A stretch of DNA of 64,000 bases. It comes from Reichenbachiella agariperforans. GTDB lineage: Bacteria; Bacteroidota; Bacteroidia; Cytophagales; Cyclobacteriaceae. The notes below the pieces were generated by a model. The model did no database searches and was not told the DNA's origin. It saw only the letters and a list, made by a program, of their open reading frames with translations. Position 1 is the stretch's first letter; each line of letters starts with the position of its first letter. The stretch covers positions 526,803 to 590,802 of the forward strand of contig NZ_FRAA01000001.1 in assembly GCF_900142205.1 (NCBI RefSeq). The letters run 5' to 3'. Shown piece by piece: positions 17,814 to 28,200 of the stretch. The position numbers and the translations under genes are program-made.

Positions 17814-20783
17814 TCAATCCTTGAAGTACTCCTCTTCTGCGCTCTCCAGCTCACTACTCTCAGAGGTAGATAATTTCTCTAAGAACTCTACCATGTTGAT
17901 TTCCTTCTCCAAACTCAGGTTTTTTCTGAGGCGATACCGAGCGGTCTCCACGCCACGCACGGATATATTGAGAATAGCAGCAATTTCCTTGTTAGTAAGG
18001 TTCATCCGCACAAAACCGCATAGGCGTATCTCCTTTTGCGACAAGTTAGGGTAGTTGTTTTTAAGCTCTTTGAAAAAATCCTGATGCACGCGCTCAAAAT
18101 TGGTATCGAATACGTTGAGATGCTCTTCATCTTGGAGATTGAGGTTGATCTTTCGGGTGAGGGAACGAATGATTTCTTTGTTACTCGCAATTTTGATCTT
18201 ACCCCGGAGTTCTTTGAGTTCCTCTGCCATCTCGGTGAGAAGTTCCCGTTTTTTAAGCAGTAAAATTGTATAATTGGCGAGTTCCTTACTCTTATAGATC
18301 AAATCCTCTTCGAGTAGCTTTTTATCATTCTCTACGAGTACCATTTCCTTCTCCAACTTGATATTCGCTATCTCCAGTTCGAGCGCCGCTTTCATTTTTT
18401 TGGCTTCATGTCGGGTTCTTTGCAGTTTTCGTCTCACTACCCCACGCACCAGTACCGCCGCAATCAACGCCAAAACCATGAATATAAGCCGTGCCCAGGT
18501 CGTCTGATACCACAACGGCAATATCTCAAAAACAAACTGTGCCTCTTTTGCCTTTTCCCCGAGCGGGGTGCGAGATTGAACTCTAAATTTATACTTCCCT
18601 GATTTCAGATAGCTATACTCTTTAGTCGATCCAGTAGTCCATTCTGACCAGTTTTTATCCATCTGCTCTAACCGATACCGGTATTGCACATCCTTTTGCG
18701 CACTGAACTGAGACGTGGCATAGGAGATCAATAGTGTACTCGTACTATTGGGTAAATGCAGGATATCACCCGCACCATTCGGCAAAGGACAATACACCAA
18801 ACTATCCGTATCGTCCTTGTATATGATCTGGGTGAAGTGTGTAGCTCCCACAATAGGAGTACTCACGCCCCCTAGATCAAAAGAGAACATACCGTCATTC
18901 GTCCCGACCAGAACCTGATTTTGTTCAAGAGGCATGATATACTCCATGCTCTTCATATAACTCCCCTTTAGGGACAAGAAAAGATCCATGTGCAGGGTCG
19001 GTGATTTTTCATCGTTCATGAAATATCCCATTTGATCATCCTGGACAAACCACGTCTTGTCCCCCTCCTTAAAGACCTTCCGAATCAATCGCTCTTTGGT
19101 CAAAGTTTTGGTTAAGAATTCGTGAGACACAAACTTGTTTTGCTTGTCATTGTAAACAAACACGCCTTCTACTGTAGTAAAAACCGTGTCCTCCCCCCAA
19201 ATATGAACATTGTTGTTGTAAACCGACGGTAGACCATTTTGATCTGTGTATTTTTCTAAAGAGACTGTTCGCTGATAGCCATCATCTATTTTAATCTTGT
19301 AAACACCCTGATAACCATGACACACCCAATAGGTATTAGGTGCATTCGTTGGAAGAATATCTCTACCCGAAATTTCAAACCCTTCTACTTTATTCCTAAA
19401 TACGAAGTGCCCTGTAGCAGTATACTCCATGACATACAAGCCATCATAGGCGCATGCTAGATACAGGTTTTCTTTGCCATTCACAGGAATAACACGCCAT
19501 ATGCCCTTGGTCCCTTCGACATGGTAGAGCGACTGACCATCAGAGACCAAGACTCCCCGATCATGACTAATCAGCAACTGATTTTCATAGACATGCAGCG
19601 ACCAAGCCTGTGCTTCCATATCATCCTCGAGCTTAAAATCTCGATGTATCAGCGTCTGATCATCTTTGGTGAGTCCAGCAGAGTAAACCCCTTGATTGGT
19701 GGCGATATAGAATTTCTCTTTGTACATGGTGGCATCATAGACCGCTGCATCATCAAATATCTTAGAGATGGGTGACGAAATCTCTATACAATCTATTCCT
19801 GAGTTGAGTAATGCCCAGATATTACCATCTCTGGTTTGAAACAAGTCTAAAACCGTCTGATCCTGTAGATTGTCAAAAGAAATCATTTTCGAATCATCCA
19901 CATGATAATCATAGGACTTTACCATACTATTAATCGTCCCAATATAGTACTGTCCTTCGGTAGACTTAATTGCACAAAAAACTTGATCACTAGACCCATT
20001 CTCAAAATAACTCTTATGATGTACAGCAGTACCTTCTTGAATATCGATCAGGTAAGAATTACCCTCTCTCGTATAGGCTATCAGTTGATTAGCCTGCCAC
20101 CCTGGTAGCAAACCACTAATCTCCTCTGCTTTAAACTGATTAGCCTCTACCAGATTTTCCATCTCCATGGACTTCAGAGACACTCGTTTGATTCCCCATG
20201 CATCCACAGCATACAGTCTATCGTTGACCACACTGATCTGCTCGAAACGACCCTCGGCGGGCAAGGTTACCGCTTGCTTTTCCTTGATTGCTATGATCCG
20301 TTTGAAACTCCTAAAAACGATAAAGTCATTGTTTTCAGTAACCTGCCATATATCATCAAAACTCTGATCTTCTTTTCTGAGTACATGAGTTAGAGATTCG
20401 TATCGGTATCGACCATATCGATCCTGATCGATCCTACCGATCTCGTTGTACCCACCGACATAGACATAACCATCTGAGGCATAATATAAACCACGCACTG
20501 TCGAACCGTTGGGCAGTTTAACCAGTGTCCAGTCTTCGCCATCATAGATCACCATACCGTCATTGTTACCAAAATAAAGCACACCATCAGCATCCTCCGC
20601 CATACACCAAAACTGCGAATCTGAAGAAAAATCAGTTTTGCCATAATGTATCACCCGAGACTTCCCTTTGATGAGCCATTTTTTAGCAGCAGTATCCTCA
20701 CGATCGGCCCACTGTGTGTCTGCATGCAACGGAATAACATGCAAAACGAATAACAAAAAACAACCTATCGCCCTAATAATCAT
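17814..20783 (-). CDS. Membrane-tethered Y_Y_Y sensor with LuxR-type DNA-binding domain
   Basis: A 989-residue protein. A signal peptide (residues 1-21) is followed by a long extracytoplasmic region of propeller-like repeats (for example DGVLYFGNNDGMVIYD), a Y_Y_Y domain (about 665-750), one transmembrane helix (about 758-782), a long coiled coil (785-860) and a LuxR/GerE helix-turn-helix near residues 911-959 (LSQKEIRLCGFVRMNLTNKEIAAIL). It thus joins periplasmic ligand sensing directly to DNA binding with no kinase step. It is divergent from the GH5 gene with a 210-base gap and is the likely regulator of the beta-glucan locus. The hybrid kinase gene follows 19 bases downstream. Confidence 0.9.
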   Translation of the reverse strand: MIIRAIGCFLLFVLHVIPLHADTQWADREDTAAKKWLIKGKSRVIHYGKTDFSSDSQFWCMAEDADGVLYFGNNDGMVIYDGEDWTLVKLPNGSTVRGLYYASDGYVYVGGYNEIGRIDQDRYGRYRYESLTHVLRKEDQSFDDIWQVTENNDFIVFRSFKRIIAIKEKQAVTLPAEGRFEQISVVNDRLYAVDAWGIKRVSLKSMEMENLVEANQFKAEEISGLLPGWQANQLIAYTREGNSYLIDIQEGTAVHHKSYFENGSSDQVFCAIKSTEGQYYIGTINSMVKSYDYHVDDSKMISFDNLQDQTVLDLFQTRDGNIWALLNSGIDCIEISSPISKIFDDAAVYDATMYKEKFYIATNQGVYSAGLTKDDQTLIHRDFKLEDDMEAQAWSLHVYENQLLISHDRGVLVSDGQSLYHVEGTKGIWRVIPVNGKENLYLACAYDGLYVMEYTATGHFVFRNKVEGFEISGRDILPTNAPNTYWVCHGYQGVYKIKIDDGYQRTVSLEKYTDQNGLPSVYNNNVHIWGEDTVFTTVEGVFVYNDKQNKFVSHEFLTKTLTKERLIRKVFKEGDKTWFVQDDQMGYFMNDEKSPTLHMDLFLSLKGSYMKSMEYIMPLEQNQVLVGTNDGMFSFDLGGVSTPIVGATHFTQIIYKDDTDSLVYCPLPNGAGDILHLPNSTSTLLISYATSQFSAQKDVQYRYRLEQMDKNWSEWTTGSTKEYSYLKSGKYKFRVQSRTPLGEKAKEAQFVFEILPLWYQTTWARLIFMVLALIAAVLVRGVVRRKLQRTRHEAKKMKAALELEIANIKLEKEMVLVENDKKLLEEDLIYKSKELANYTILLLKKRELLTEMAEELKELRGKIKIASNKEIIRSLTRKINLNLQDEEHLNVFDTNFERVHQDFFKELKNNYPNLSQKEIRLCGFVRMNLTNKEIAAILNISVRGVETARYRLRKNLSLEKEINMVEFLEKLSTSESSELESAEEEYFKD

Positions 20784-20917
20784 TCAAACCAATTTTAACC
20801 TAAACTACTGACTCACTGAATCATAACTATAAATGAAGTACTAATAAAGTAGTGCATCCGACGGTATGATGTATTTTTTATGTGGTTGACATTGCCAATG
20901 TAATTCATATCACAACA

Positions 20918-20925
20918 TACATTTG
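20918..20925 (+). promoter_or_regulatory. Predicted -7 promoter element of the GH5 gene
   Basis: TACATTTG matches the Bacteroidota -7 consensus TAnnTTTG and lies 68 bases before the start codon. The nearest upstream TTG (20892-20894) gives a 23-base spacer, longer than the 20 bases seen at the xylan promoters of this window. The same CATACATTTGAAT string occurs at the second SusC promoter. Confidence 0.5.
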
Positions 20926-20993
20926 AATCTGTCAAGTGATTTAATCGCTTTGGCAACATAATTATTACAAAGTAATTAGAAAATATCCGAATT

Positions 20994-23801
20994 ATGAAAG
21001 ACTTCTACTCGCAAGGCAATACGTCATGCACCAACCCTAATGTGCAAATTCAAAACACCCATTCCTTTCGATTTACCCTCCTCCTCTTACTATTGGCATT
21101 TTGCTATACAAGCAGTACTGCACAATACCTAAAAGCAGATGGCAAACGTATCGTAGATGAGAATGACCAAGAAATCATACTCAGAGGTATAGGGCTAGGC
21201 GGATGGATGCTCCAAGAAGGGTACATGCTACGAACTAGTGGTGCACAGCACGAGATAGAAGCCAAAATCACTGATCTAGTTGGTGAAGATAAAAAAGAGG
21301 TATTCTACGATGCATGGCTTCAAAACCACTGTACCAAAAGGGATATTGACTCCATGGCATCATGGGGCTACAACTCTGTGAGATTGCCTATGCATTACAA
21401 ACTTTTCACTCCACCGATCGAAGAAGAACCTGTGGCAGGACAAATCACCTGGAACGAAAAAGGTTTTGACATGGTCGATGACCTAGTTTCTTGGGTCAAA
21501 GCCAACGACATGTACTTGATCTTAGATCTACACGCGGCTCCTGGTGGACAAGGCGAAAACGCTGACATCAGTGATTACGACCCTAGCAAACCCTCCCTAT
21601 GGGAAAGTACAGCCAACCAAGACAAGATGGTAGCCCTGTGGAAAAAACTAGCAGAACGCTATGCCGATGAACCGAACATAGGAGCCTATGACATCATCAA
21701 CGAACCCAACTGGGGATTTGAAAACCATGAATCAGACCTAAACGGCTGTGCAGAGAGCAAAAATACCGCCCTTTGGAATATACAAAAAAGAGTCACAGAG
21801 GCCATCAGAGAGGTGGATCAAAACCACATGATCATCATAGAAGGCAACTGCTGGGGAAATAACTACAATGGTCTCCCCACACTATGGGACAACAACCTTG
21901 CGATCAGTTTTCACAAATACTGGAATGGCAATGATCAAGGCTCCATCCAAGGCATGCTCAACATGCGAAACAACCGCAATGCTCCAATCTGGCTTGGCGA
22001 AACTGGCGAAAATTCTAATGCATGGTTTACTGATGCCATAGATCTATTCGAAACCAACGACATGGGCTGGTCATGGTGGCCACTCAAGAAAATGGGAGGC
22101 AATAACCCACTACAAGTAGAAGTAAAACAAGGCTACCAAGACATCCTCAACTATTGGTCTGGCAGTGCAGGCAAACCGTCAGAAGAAGGTGCCTACGCAT
22201 CGCTCATGGAGCTAGCCGAAGGGCTCAAAGTAGAAAACAATGTCTACCACCCTGATGTAGTAGATGCCATGATTCGCCAACCTCATAGTGACGAAACGAT
22301 ACCATTCAAGGACAACTCCTTATCAAAAACTGCAGCGACAAGAATCTATGCCGTAGACTATGATCTAGGCCGAGAAGGATTTGCCTACCACGATGCAGAG
22401 TACACGAACGAAACAGGCAATGCCGGAGGTCTAACATGGAACCAAGGCTATGCCTATCGAAACGACGGAGTAGACATACAAGAGAGCCAAGACAGCGAGT
22501 CTAACGGGTACAACATTGGTTGGACAGAAGATGGCGAGTGGCTAGTGTATACATTAGATGTAGACTCTAGTGGTGTTTACCAAATCGACCTTCGTTACGC
22601 CTCTGGATCTGACAACAGTGCATTCAGTATTCACATCGATGACAGCAACCAAACAGGCACGGTATCACTACCCAATTCTGGTGGATATACGGTATGGGAC
22701 GTCTATAGCACAGATGATGTCGTACTCTATGAAGGGACACAAAAACTAAAATTGATGATAGAAAAAGGAGGCTTCAATTTGAGCTACCTTGAATTCACTT
22801 TAAAAAAAAAGTTAAGTGACGTCTTATGCCAAGCTAAATCTGGCTACACCTCTGAGAACGGAGACCTTATATACCTATCGGTAAACAAAACGGTAGACGC
22901 ATCTACAATCAGCGATGCGTCTGCCTTTACTCTACAGGCAGGAGAAACAGCGATTACGCCTACAGCAGTCATGATAGACTCAGACAATAACCGTCAACTC
23001 GTGTTAGAAGTAAATGGCAACTTCAACGATGCTACCACCCTTAGCCTAGACTATACTGGAGATGACATACTAGCTACAGATGGAACCAGCCTGTCAACAT
23101 TCGAAGCGCTCCACATCACCAACAACCTGCCCCTACATATTCTACTCCCTGCCAAAATAGAAGCCGAAGACTACTACTACAACAATGGACTAGAACATGA
23201 GACGACCACCGATACAGGCGGTGGCGAGAACCTAGGCTACACCAACACAGGTGACTATCTAGACTACCACATCGCAGTATCTGCTACAGACACCTACAGA
23301 GTAGAAGCACGAATAGCCAGTGGAGGCAGTGCAGGCAAGTTGGCTTTCGAGCAGCTCGACGATTCAGGTCAAGTACTAAACAGTGAAACCATCGACGTAC
23401 CTGTCACAGGTGACTGGCAGACATGGCAAACCATCAGTCTCAAAATGACACTAAATGAAGGTCGTGGCACACTACGTATCAAAGTCATCCAACCAGAATT
23501 CAACATGAACTGGTTCAATTTCTCAGCATACGTACTATCTACAGAAGCTAACCTAGATCAGAACCCAGTCTTGATCTACCCCAACCCTAGCCAAGACACC
23601 TTGCACATTAGATGGAACGGTTTTGACAAAATCGCTTCCCTCAAAATCGTAAACATAAATGGTAGCGTAGTGCTAGAACAGAAAAAAATGAAAGTAGAAG
23701 AGTTCGAAGCATTCGATATCAGCACACTAAAATCTGGACACTACATACTAGAAATCAAGTCTGGAAAAGAAATCAGAAGAGAAAAATTCATTAAAAACTA
23801 G
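20994..23801 (+). CDS. GH5 glycanase with two CBM6 modules and T9SS sorting domain
   Basis: A 935-residue secreted enzyme. A 26-residue polar leader precedes the hydrophobic part of the signal peptide (27-38, cleavage near 43). The GH5 domain (about 45-400) opens with LRGIGLGGWMLQEG; the acid/base is Glu237 in INEPNWG and the nucleophile Glu336 in LGETGENS. CBM6-like modules lie at about 447-602 and 718-844, separated by an Ig-like SwmB-type domain (605-705), and a type A T9SS sorting domain (YPNPSQ onward, 860-935) ends the protein. The RGIGLGGW opening resembles GH5 exo-beta-1,3-glucanases; with GH16 and GH128 nearby, a beta-1,3- or 1,6-glucan substrate is inferred. Confidence 0.9.
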   Translation: MKDFYSQGNTSCTNPNVQIQNTHSFRFTLLLLLLAFCYTSSTAQYLKADGKRIVDENDQEIILRGIGLGGWMLQEGYMLRTSGAQHEIEAKITDLVGEDKKEVFYDAWLQNHCTKRDIDSMASWGYNSVRLPMHYKLFTPPIEEEPVAGQITWNEKGFDMVDDLVSWVKANDMYLILDLHAAPGGQGENADISDYDPSKPSLWESTANQDKMVALWKKLAERYADEPNIGAYDIINEPNWGFENHESDLNGCAESKNTALWNIQKRVTEAIREVDQNHMIIIEGNCWGNNYNGLPTLWDNNLAISFHKYWNGNDQGSIQGMLNMRNNRNAPIWLGETGENSNAWFTDAIDLFETNDMGWSWWPLKKMGGNNPLQVEVKQGYQDILNYWSGSAGKPSEEGAYASLMELAEGLKVENNVYHPDVVDAMIRQPHSDETIPFKDNSLSKTAATRIYAVDYDLGREGFAYHDAEYTNETGNAGGLTWNQGYAYRNDGVDIQESQDSESNGYNIGWTEDGEWLVYTLDVDSSGVYQIDLRYASGSDNSAFSIHIDDSNQTGTVSLPNSGGYTVWDVYSTDDVVLYEGTQKLKLMIEKGGFNLSYLEFTLKKKLSDVLCQAKSGYTSENGDLIYLSVNKTVDASTISDASAFTLQAGETAITPTAVMIDSDNNRQLVLEVNGNFNDATTLSLDYTGDDILATDGTSLSTFEALHITNNLPLHILLPAKIEAEDYYYNNGLEHETTTDTGGGENLGYTNTGDYLDYHIAVSATDTYRVEARIASGGSAGKLAFEQLDDSGQVLNSETIDVPVTGDWQTWQTISLKMTLNEGRGTLRIKVIQPEFNMNWFNFSAYVLSTEANLDQNPVLIYPNPSQDTLHIRWNGFDKIASLKIVNINGSVVLEQKKMKVEEFEAFDISTLKSGHYILEIKSGKEIRREKFIKN

Positions 23802-23833
23802 GTATCAATTAACACTCCTGATATCTTGACCAG

Positions 23834-24745
23834 ATGAGAAAAATAATATTATCTACTGTGATGACCTATCTGGTCATCACAGTTTTTGCCCAGGAGCATC
23901 AAACGCTCACCTATTACCAAAACGACTCCATCCAATTAGAGATGGATCTCTTCCTACCCGAAACATCCAATATCTCAAAACACCCCTTGGTGCTATTCGT
24001 ACATGGTGGTGGTTTTTCAGGAGGCAATAGAACAGGAGGACAATCCTATTGCCGATACCTTGCCCAGCATGGATATGCAGCAGCTACCATTTCTTACACT
24101 TTATACATGCGCGGAAAGAATTTCAGTTGTGGTGGAGTGACCTCAGAAAAAGTCAAAGCCATGCAATATGCCGCCAACGATCTGTGGTCTGCAACAGCCT
24201 ATCTCATAGATCATGCAGATCAATTGGCTATCGATACTAAAAAAATATTCGTCACCGGTAGCAGTGCTGGTGCTGAGACTGTTCTCCATGCCCAATACTG
24301 GAACAGATCAGTCATGGGGTGGTCTGGTGATCCATTACCCAAAGGGTTTAAATATAAAGGTCTAATATCTGGAGCAGGTGCTATTATGGATCTCAACATG
24401 ATCCAAAAAGACAACCTAATCCCAATGATGTTGTTTCATGGTAGCAATGACAGAACTGTACCCTACGGGACGGCAGCACATCACTATTGTCCAACCGACG
24501 CTACAGGTTGGCTTATGTTTTTCGGATCTCACTCGATCTACGAACACATCAACTCACTAGGCGCTACCAGTCAACTCTACACCTACTGCGGAGGAGGACA
24601 CGAACTCAGTGCTGAGTTATTCAAACGTGACTTTGATCTATCTCTCGATTTTTTGAACCAAGTCCTATCGAATCAAAAAAGCCAAAAACACATCATTATC
24701 AAAACTGACAAACCAAACACAGGAGCCGCCACCTTATGTGACTAA
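23834..24745 (+). CDS. Secreted alpha/beta-hydrolase, carboxylesterase-like
   Basis: A 303-residue protein with a signal peptide ending near VFAQ (residue 19). The oxyanion segment is FVHGGGFSGG, the nucleophile is Ser144 in GSSAG, and the acid and base are probably the Asp in GSNDRTVP and the His in GGGHE. This fits the BD-FAE/esterase-lipase group that removes acyl groups from glycans or small esters. It starts 32 bases after the GH5 stop and is followed by a strong terminator. An esterase is not expected for plain laminarin, so the natural glucan may be acylated or the substrate may be something else. Confidence 0.82.
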   Translation: MRKIILSTVMTYLVITVFAQEHQTLTYYQNDSIQLEMDLFLPETSNISKHPLVLFVHGGGFSGGNRTGGQSYCRYLAQHGYAAATISYTLYMRGKNFSCGGVTSEKVKAMQYAANDLWSATAYLIDHADQLAIDTKKIFVTGSSAGAETVLHAQYWNRSVMGWSGDPLPKGFKYKGLISGAGAIMDLNMIQKDNLIPMMLFHGSNDRTVPYGTAAHHYCPTDATGWLMFFGSHSIYEHINSLGATSQLYTYCGGGHELSAELFKRDFDLSLDFLNQVLSNQKSQKHIIIKTDKPNTGAATLCD

Positions 24746-24770
24746 CCTTCACTCCTGTTAAATCTCTAAA

Positions 24771-24808
24771 AGAGGCTTAAACATTGATATGTTTAAGCCT
24801 CTTTTTTT
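24771..24808 (+). terminator. Intrinsic terminator after the GH5-esterase pair
   Basis: A perfect 13-bp stem (24771-24783 with 24790-24802, core GAGGCTTAAACA), a 6-base loop and seven or more T form a strong terminator. It separates GH5-esterase from the SusC operon. Confidence 0.92.
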
Positions 24809-25177
24809 GAACTAGCCTTACCACTAAAATAGACACGCTCCCCCTTTCCAAAATCATTGCCACCTCAATAATTCTAGTCTCATACACAACACAAATTCCT
24901 TGCTCTAAATAAGAAATCGAAACAGAAGCATACATCCATAAAATCCGAACCCAATCAGTACTAAATCACTACTCCAAAACAGCATTACACGTGTTTTTTA
25001 CGTCTAAAAAAACATCTATAAAATAGCGAAAAAACCCACAACACCTACTGATAAAAAAACATATATATAACTGTAAAACAACTAATTAAAACAGATGAAG
25101 TAGTAAAAACGTGGGTGTGAAAAATAGCGATGTATTTTAAGCGTAGATCAAAATTAAAATATGATTAATTGAAAAAA

Positions 25178-25185
25178 TACTTTTG
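25178..25185 (+). promoter_or_regulatory. Predicted -7 element of the first SusC operon
   Basis: TACTTTTG matches TAnnTTTG exactly and lies 65 bases before the SusC start. No TTG is found about 20 bases upstream, so the -33 half is weak, which would fit a promoter needing an activator. Confidence 0.45.
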
Positions 25186-25202
25186 ATACTATATGAAAGT
25201 AA

Positions 25203-25221
25203 ATGTGCTGCAATAGCACAT
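25203..25221 (+). promoter_or_regulatory. Leader hairpin upstream of SusC
   Basis: ATGTGCT (25203-25209) pairs perfectly with AGCACAT (25215-25221) around GCAAT, 29 bases before the SusC ATG. It would lie in the 5' untranslated leader if the promoter at 25178 is used. Function unknown; there is no T run. Confidence 0.4.
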
Positions 25222-25250
25222 GAATCAATTGAATTATTAAAGACTAAAGT

Positions 25251-28200
25251 ATGAAACTACAAACTCTACAATTATGGAAGAGGTCTGTACGACCTCTGAT
25301 GATTTTGAGCCTGTCGTTGCTCTGGAGCTTTGCTCAAGCACAGGACACAACGGTGAAAGGTCAAGTGAAAGATGAAACTGGCGAAACACTACCAGGGGTA
25401 TCGATTTTGATCAAAGGAACAACCAAAGGAACCGTTACTGATCTCGATGGCAACTATAGTATCACGGTATCAGATCAAAACGCAGTATTAAGCTTTTCAT
25501 TTATTGGTTACATCACACAAGAAGTAGCTGTAGGCAGCCGATCTACAGTAGACGTCTCTTTACAAGCAGACATTCAGTCTCTAGAAGAAGTGGTCGTGGT
25601 AGGATACGGTGCACAAAAGAAAAGTGTCGTCACAGGCGCGATCTCTAGTGTCAAAGCCAAAGATCTAGAATCACAGCCTATCAGTCGAGTAGAACAAGCC
25701 CTTCAGGGTAGAACCTCAGGGATAACTGTAGCTTCTACTTCTGGACAGCCTGGAGCCTCATCGACTATTCGTATTAGAGGTTTCACGTCTACCAATGATG
25801 ACGCCAACAATCCGCTTTGGGTAGTTGATGGTGTGGTCATTGACAATGGAGGGATTGGGTACTTAAACCAATCAGACATTGCCTCTATCGAAGTATTGAA
25901 AGATGCTGCATCTCAAGCAATCTACGGTACAAGAGGTGCATCAGGTGTTATTTTGGTAACAACCAAAAAAGGACAAGAAGGTAGAACCAAAGTGAGCTAC
26001 AATGGCTTCTATGGGACCTCTGCACCAGCACGCAGACTTAGCTTGACCAACGCCACAGAGTATGCTACTTTGATGAACGAATCTGCTATCGCTGCAGGCC
26101 AACCGATCCCATACAGTGACCCACAGTCACTCGGAGAAGGTACAGATTGGCAAGATCAAATCTTCAACGACGATGCGAGAAGACAAAACCACGAACTAAG
26201 TATCAGTGGTGGTAATGCAGCTTCTACCTATTATGTCTCATTGGGATATTGGGATCAAGAAGGGATTGTCGTCTCGGATATCTCCAACTATGAAAGATTC
26301 AACGTCCGTGTCAATTCACAGCACAAAATAAAAGACAGAATAACAATAGGACAGAATCTTAGCTATGCTAAAGACAAATCAATAGGATTAGGTAACACCA
26401 ACAGTGAATTCGGTGGACCGCTCAGTTCAGCAATCAACTTGGACCCTATTACTCCAGCAGTAGAAACAGACCCTACTGTGGCTAGTCAAGCCCCATACAA
26501 CAACGAAGGCGTACTCACGGATGCCAATGGCAATCCATACGGTATCTCTACCATTGTTGGTCAAGAGCTCACCAACCCACTAGCATATACCCAGACAAGA
26601 CTTGGCAACTTCAGCTGGAGTGACAATGTCGTCGGAAATGTATTTGCAGAAGTTGAACTCATCAAAGGATTGAAAATCAAATCTAATGTAGGAGCTAAAA
26701 TCGCATTCTGGGGAGATGAAAATTTCACTCCTGTATTCTACCTAAACTCTTCGGTAAAGAACGTCACCAACTCCATGAGCCGTTCAATGAATAGACGTAT
26801 CGACTACAACCTAGAGAACACTATCTCATATGGAAGAACTGTCGGAGAGCACACTTTCAATGTTCTATTGGGACAAGGAGCCTACCAAGAGAATTTCACC
26901 AGAAACGTCAACGTAACATATCGAGACATCCCTGCTACCAATTTTGATGATGCCTCTATGAACTTCAGTGTACCTAATGACCAAATCACTGGTGGTGGTT
27001 CAGAAGGTCAACTACACACAGTTAGCTCACTATTCGCCAGAGTGAATTACAACTATGGAGAGAAATACCTACTGACAGGTGTCGTCAGACGAGATGGATC
27101 ATCTAGATTCGGTGAAAACAACAAATACGGTTTCTTTCCATCCGTATCAGCAGGATGGGTACTCTCTAGAGAGTCATTCTGGCCATCAAATGATGTGGTC
27201 AACTTCTTCAAACTCAGAGCAGGATACGGTATTGTAGGTAATGACAATATTGGAGACTTCTCCTATCTATCGACAGTAGGTGGTGGTAGAAACTACGCAT
27301 TCGGTACCAGTGGTACATATGTAAACGGTGTCAGTCCAAACAAACCTGCCAACCCAGATTTGAAATGGGAAGAGACAAGCCAATTAAATATTGGATTCGA
27401 AGCGACTATCATTTCAAACCTCAACTTGACTGTAGAATGGTACAATAAACAAACCAATGGCATCCTGATGGGCAATCCAATCCCTGGATACGTTGGTGCT
27501 ATCGAAAACCCTGCAGCTAACTTGGCTGACATGAAAAATACAGGTGTTGAAGTAGAACTTGGATACAGTATGAACCTTGGTGAGTTGCAGTTAAACTTCA
27601 ACGGTAATGTTTCTTATCTCCAAAACGAAGTAGTAAGTCTCGGTGCAGGTAGAGAATATCTCGAAGGGGGGAGCACATTCCAAGCAAGTGCCTACCCGAT
27701 CACACGTACAGCAGTAGGCCATGCCCTCAATTCATTTTATGGATTTAAACAACAAGGGATATTCCAAACTGCTGAAGATGTACAAAACCATACGAGTTCT
27801 GATGGCACAGTGATACAACCAGACGCTAAGCCTGGTGATTTCATCTGGAAAGACAACAACGACGATGGTCAAATCACAGAAGAAGATCGTGACTTTATAG
27901 GTAACCCTACTCCAGACTGGACTTACGGATTAACTATCGGAGGGAAATACAAAAATTTCGACTTCTCTATTTTCACTCAAGGCGTTGCAGGAAACGAAAT
28001 TTTCCAAGGCCTCAGAAGACTAGATGTTGCGAATGCAAACTTCGAATCTAGCGCACTAAATAGATGGACTGGGCCAGGGTCTACAAACGACTATCCTAGA
28101 CTAGTAAATGGTGACCCGAACAAAAATTTCACCAATCCATCTGACTTTTATCTAGAAGACGGTTCATACTTTAGACTCAAAACTATACAAATCGGATATT

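Larger units (their letters stand above)
24746..25250. other. AT-rich intergenic region before the first SusC gene
   Basis: The region holds the terminator at 24771-24808, a gene-free AT-rich stretch with no open frame worth calling, and from 25178 the predicted promoter element and leader hairpin of SusC. Nothing else was recognised. Confidence 0.6.
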
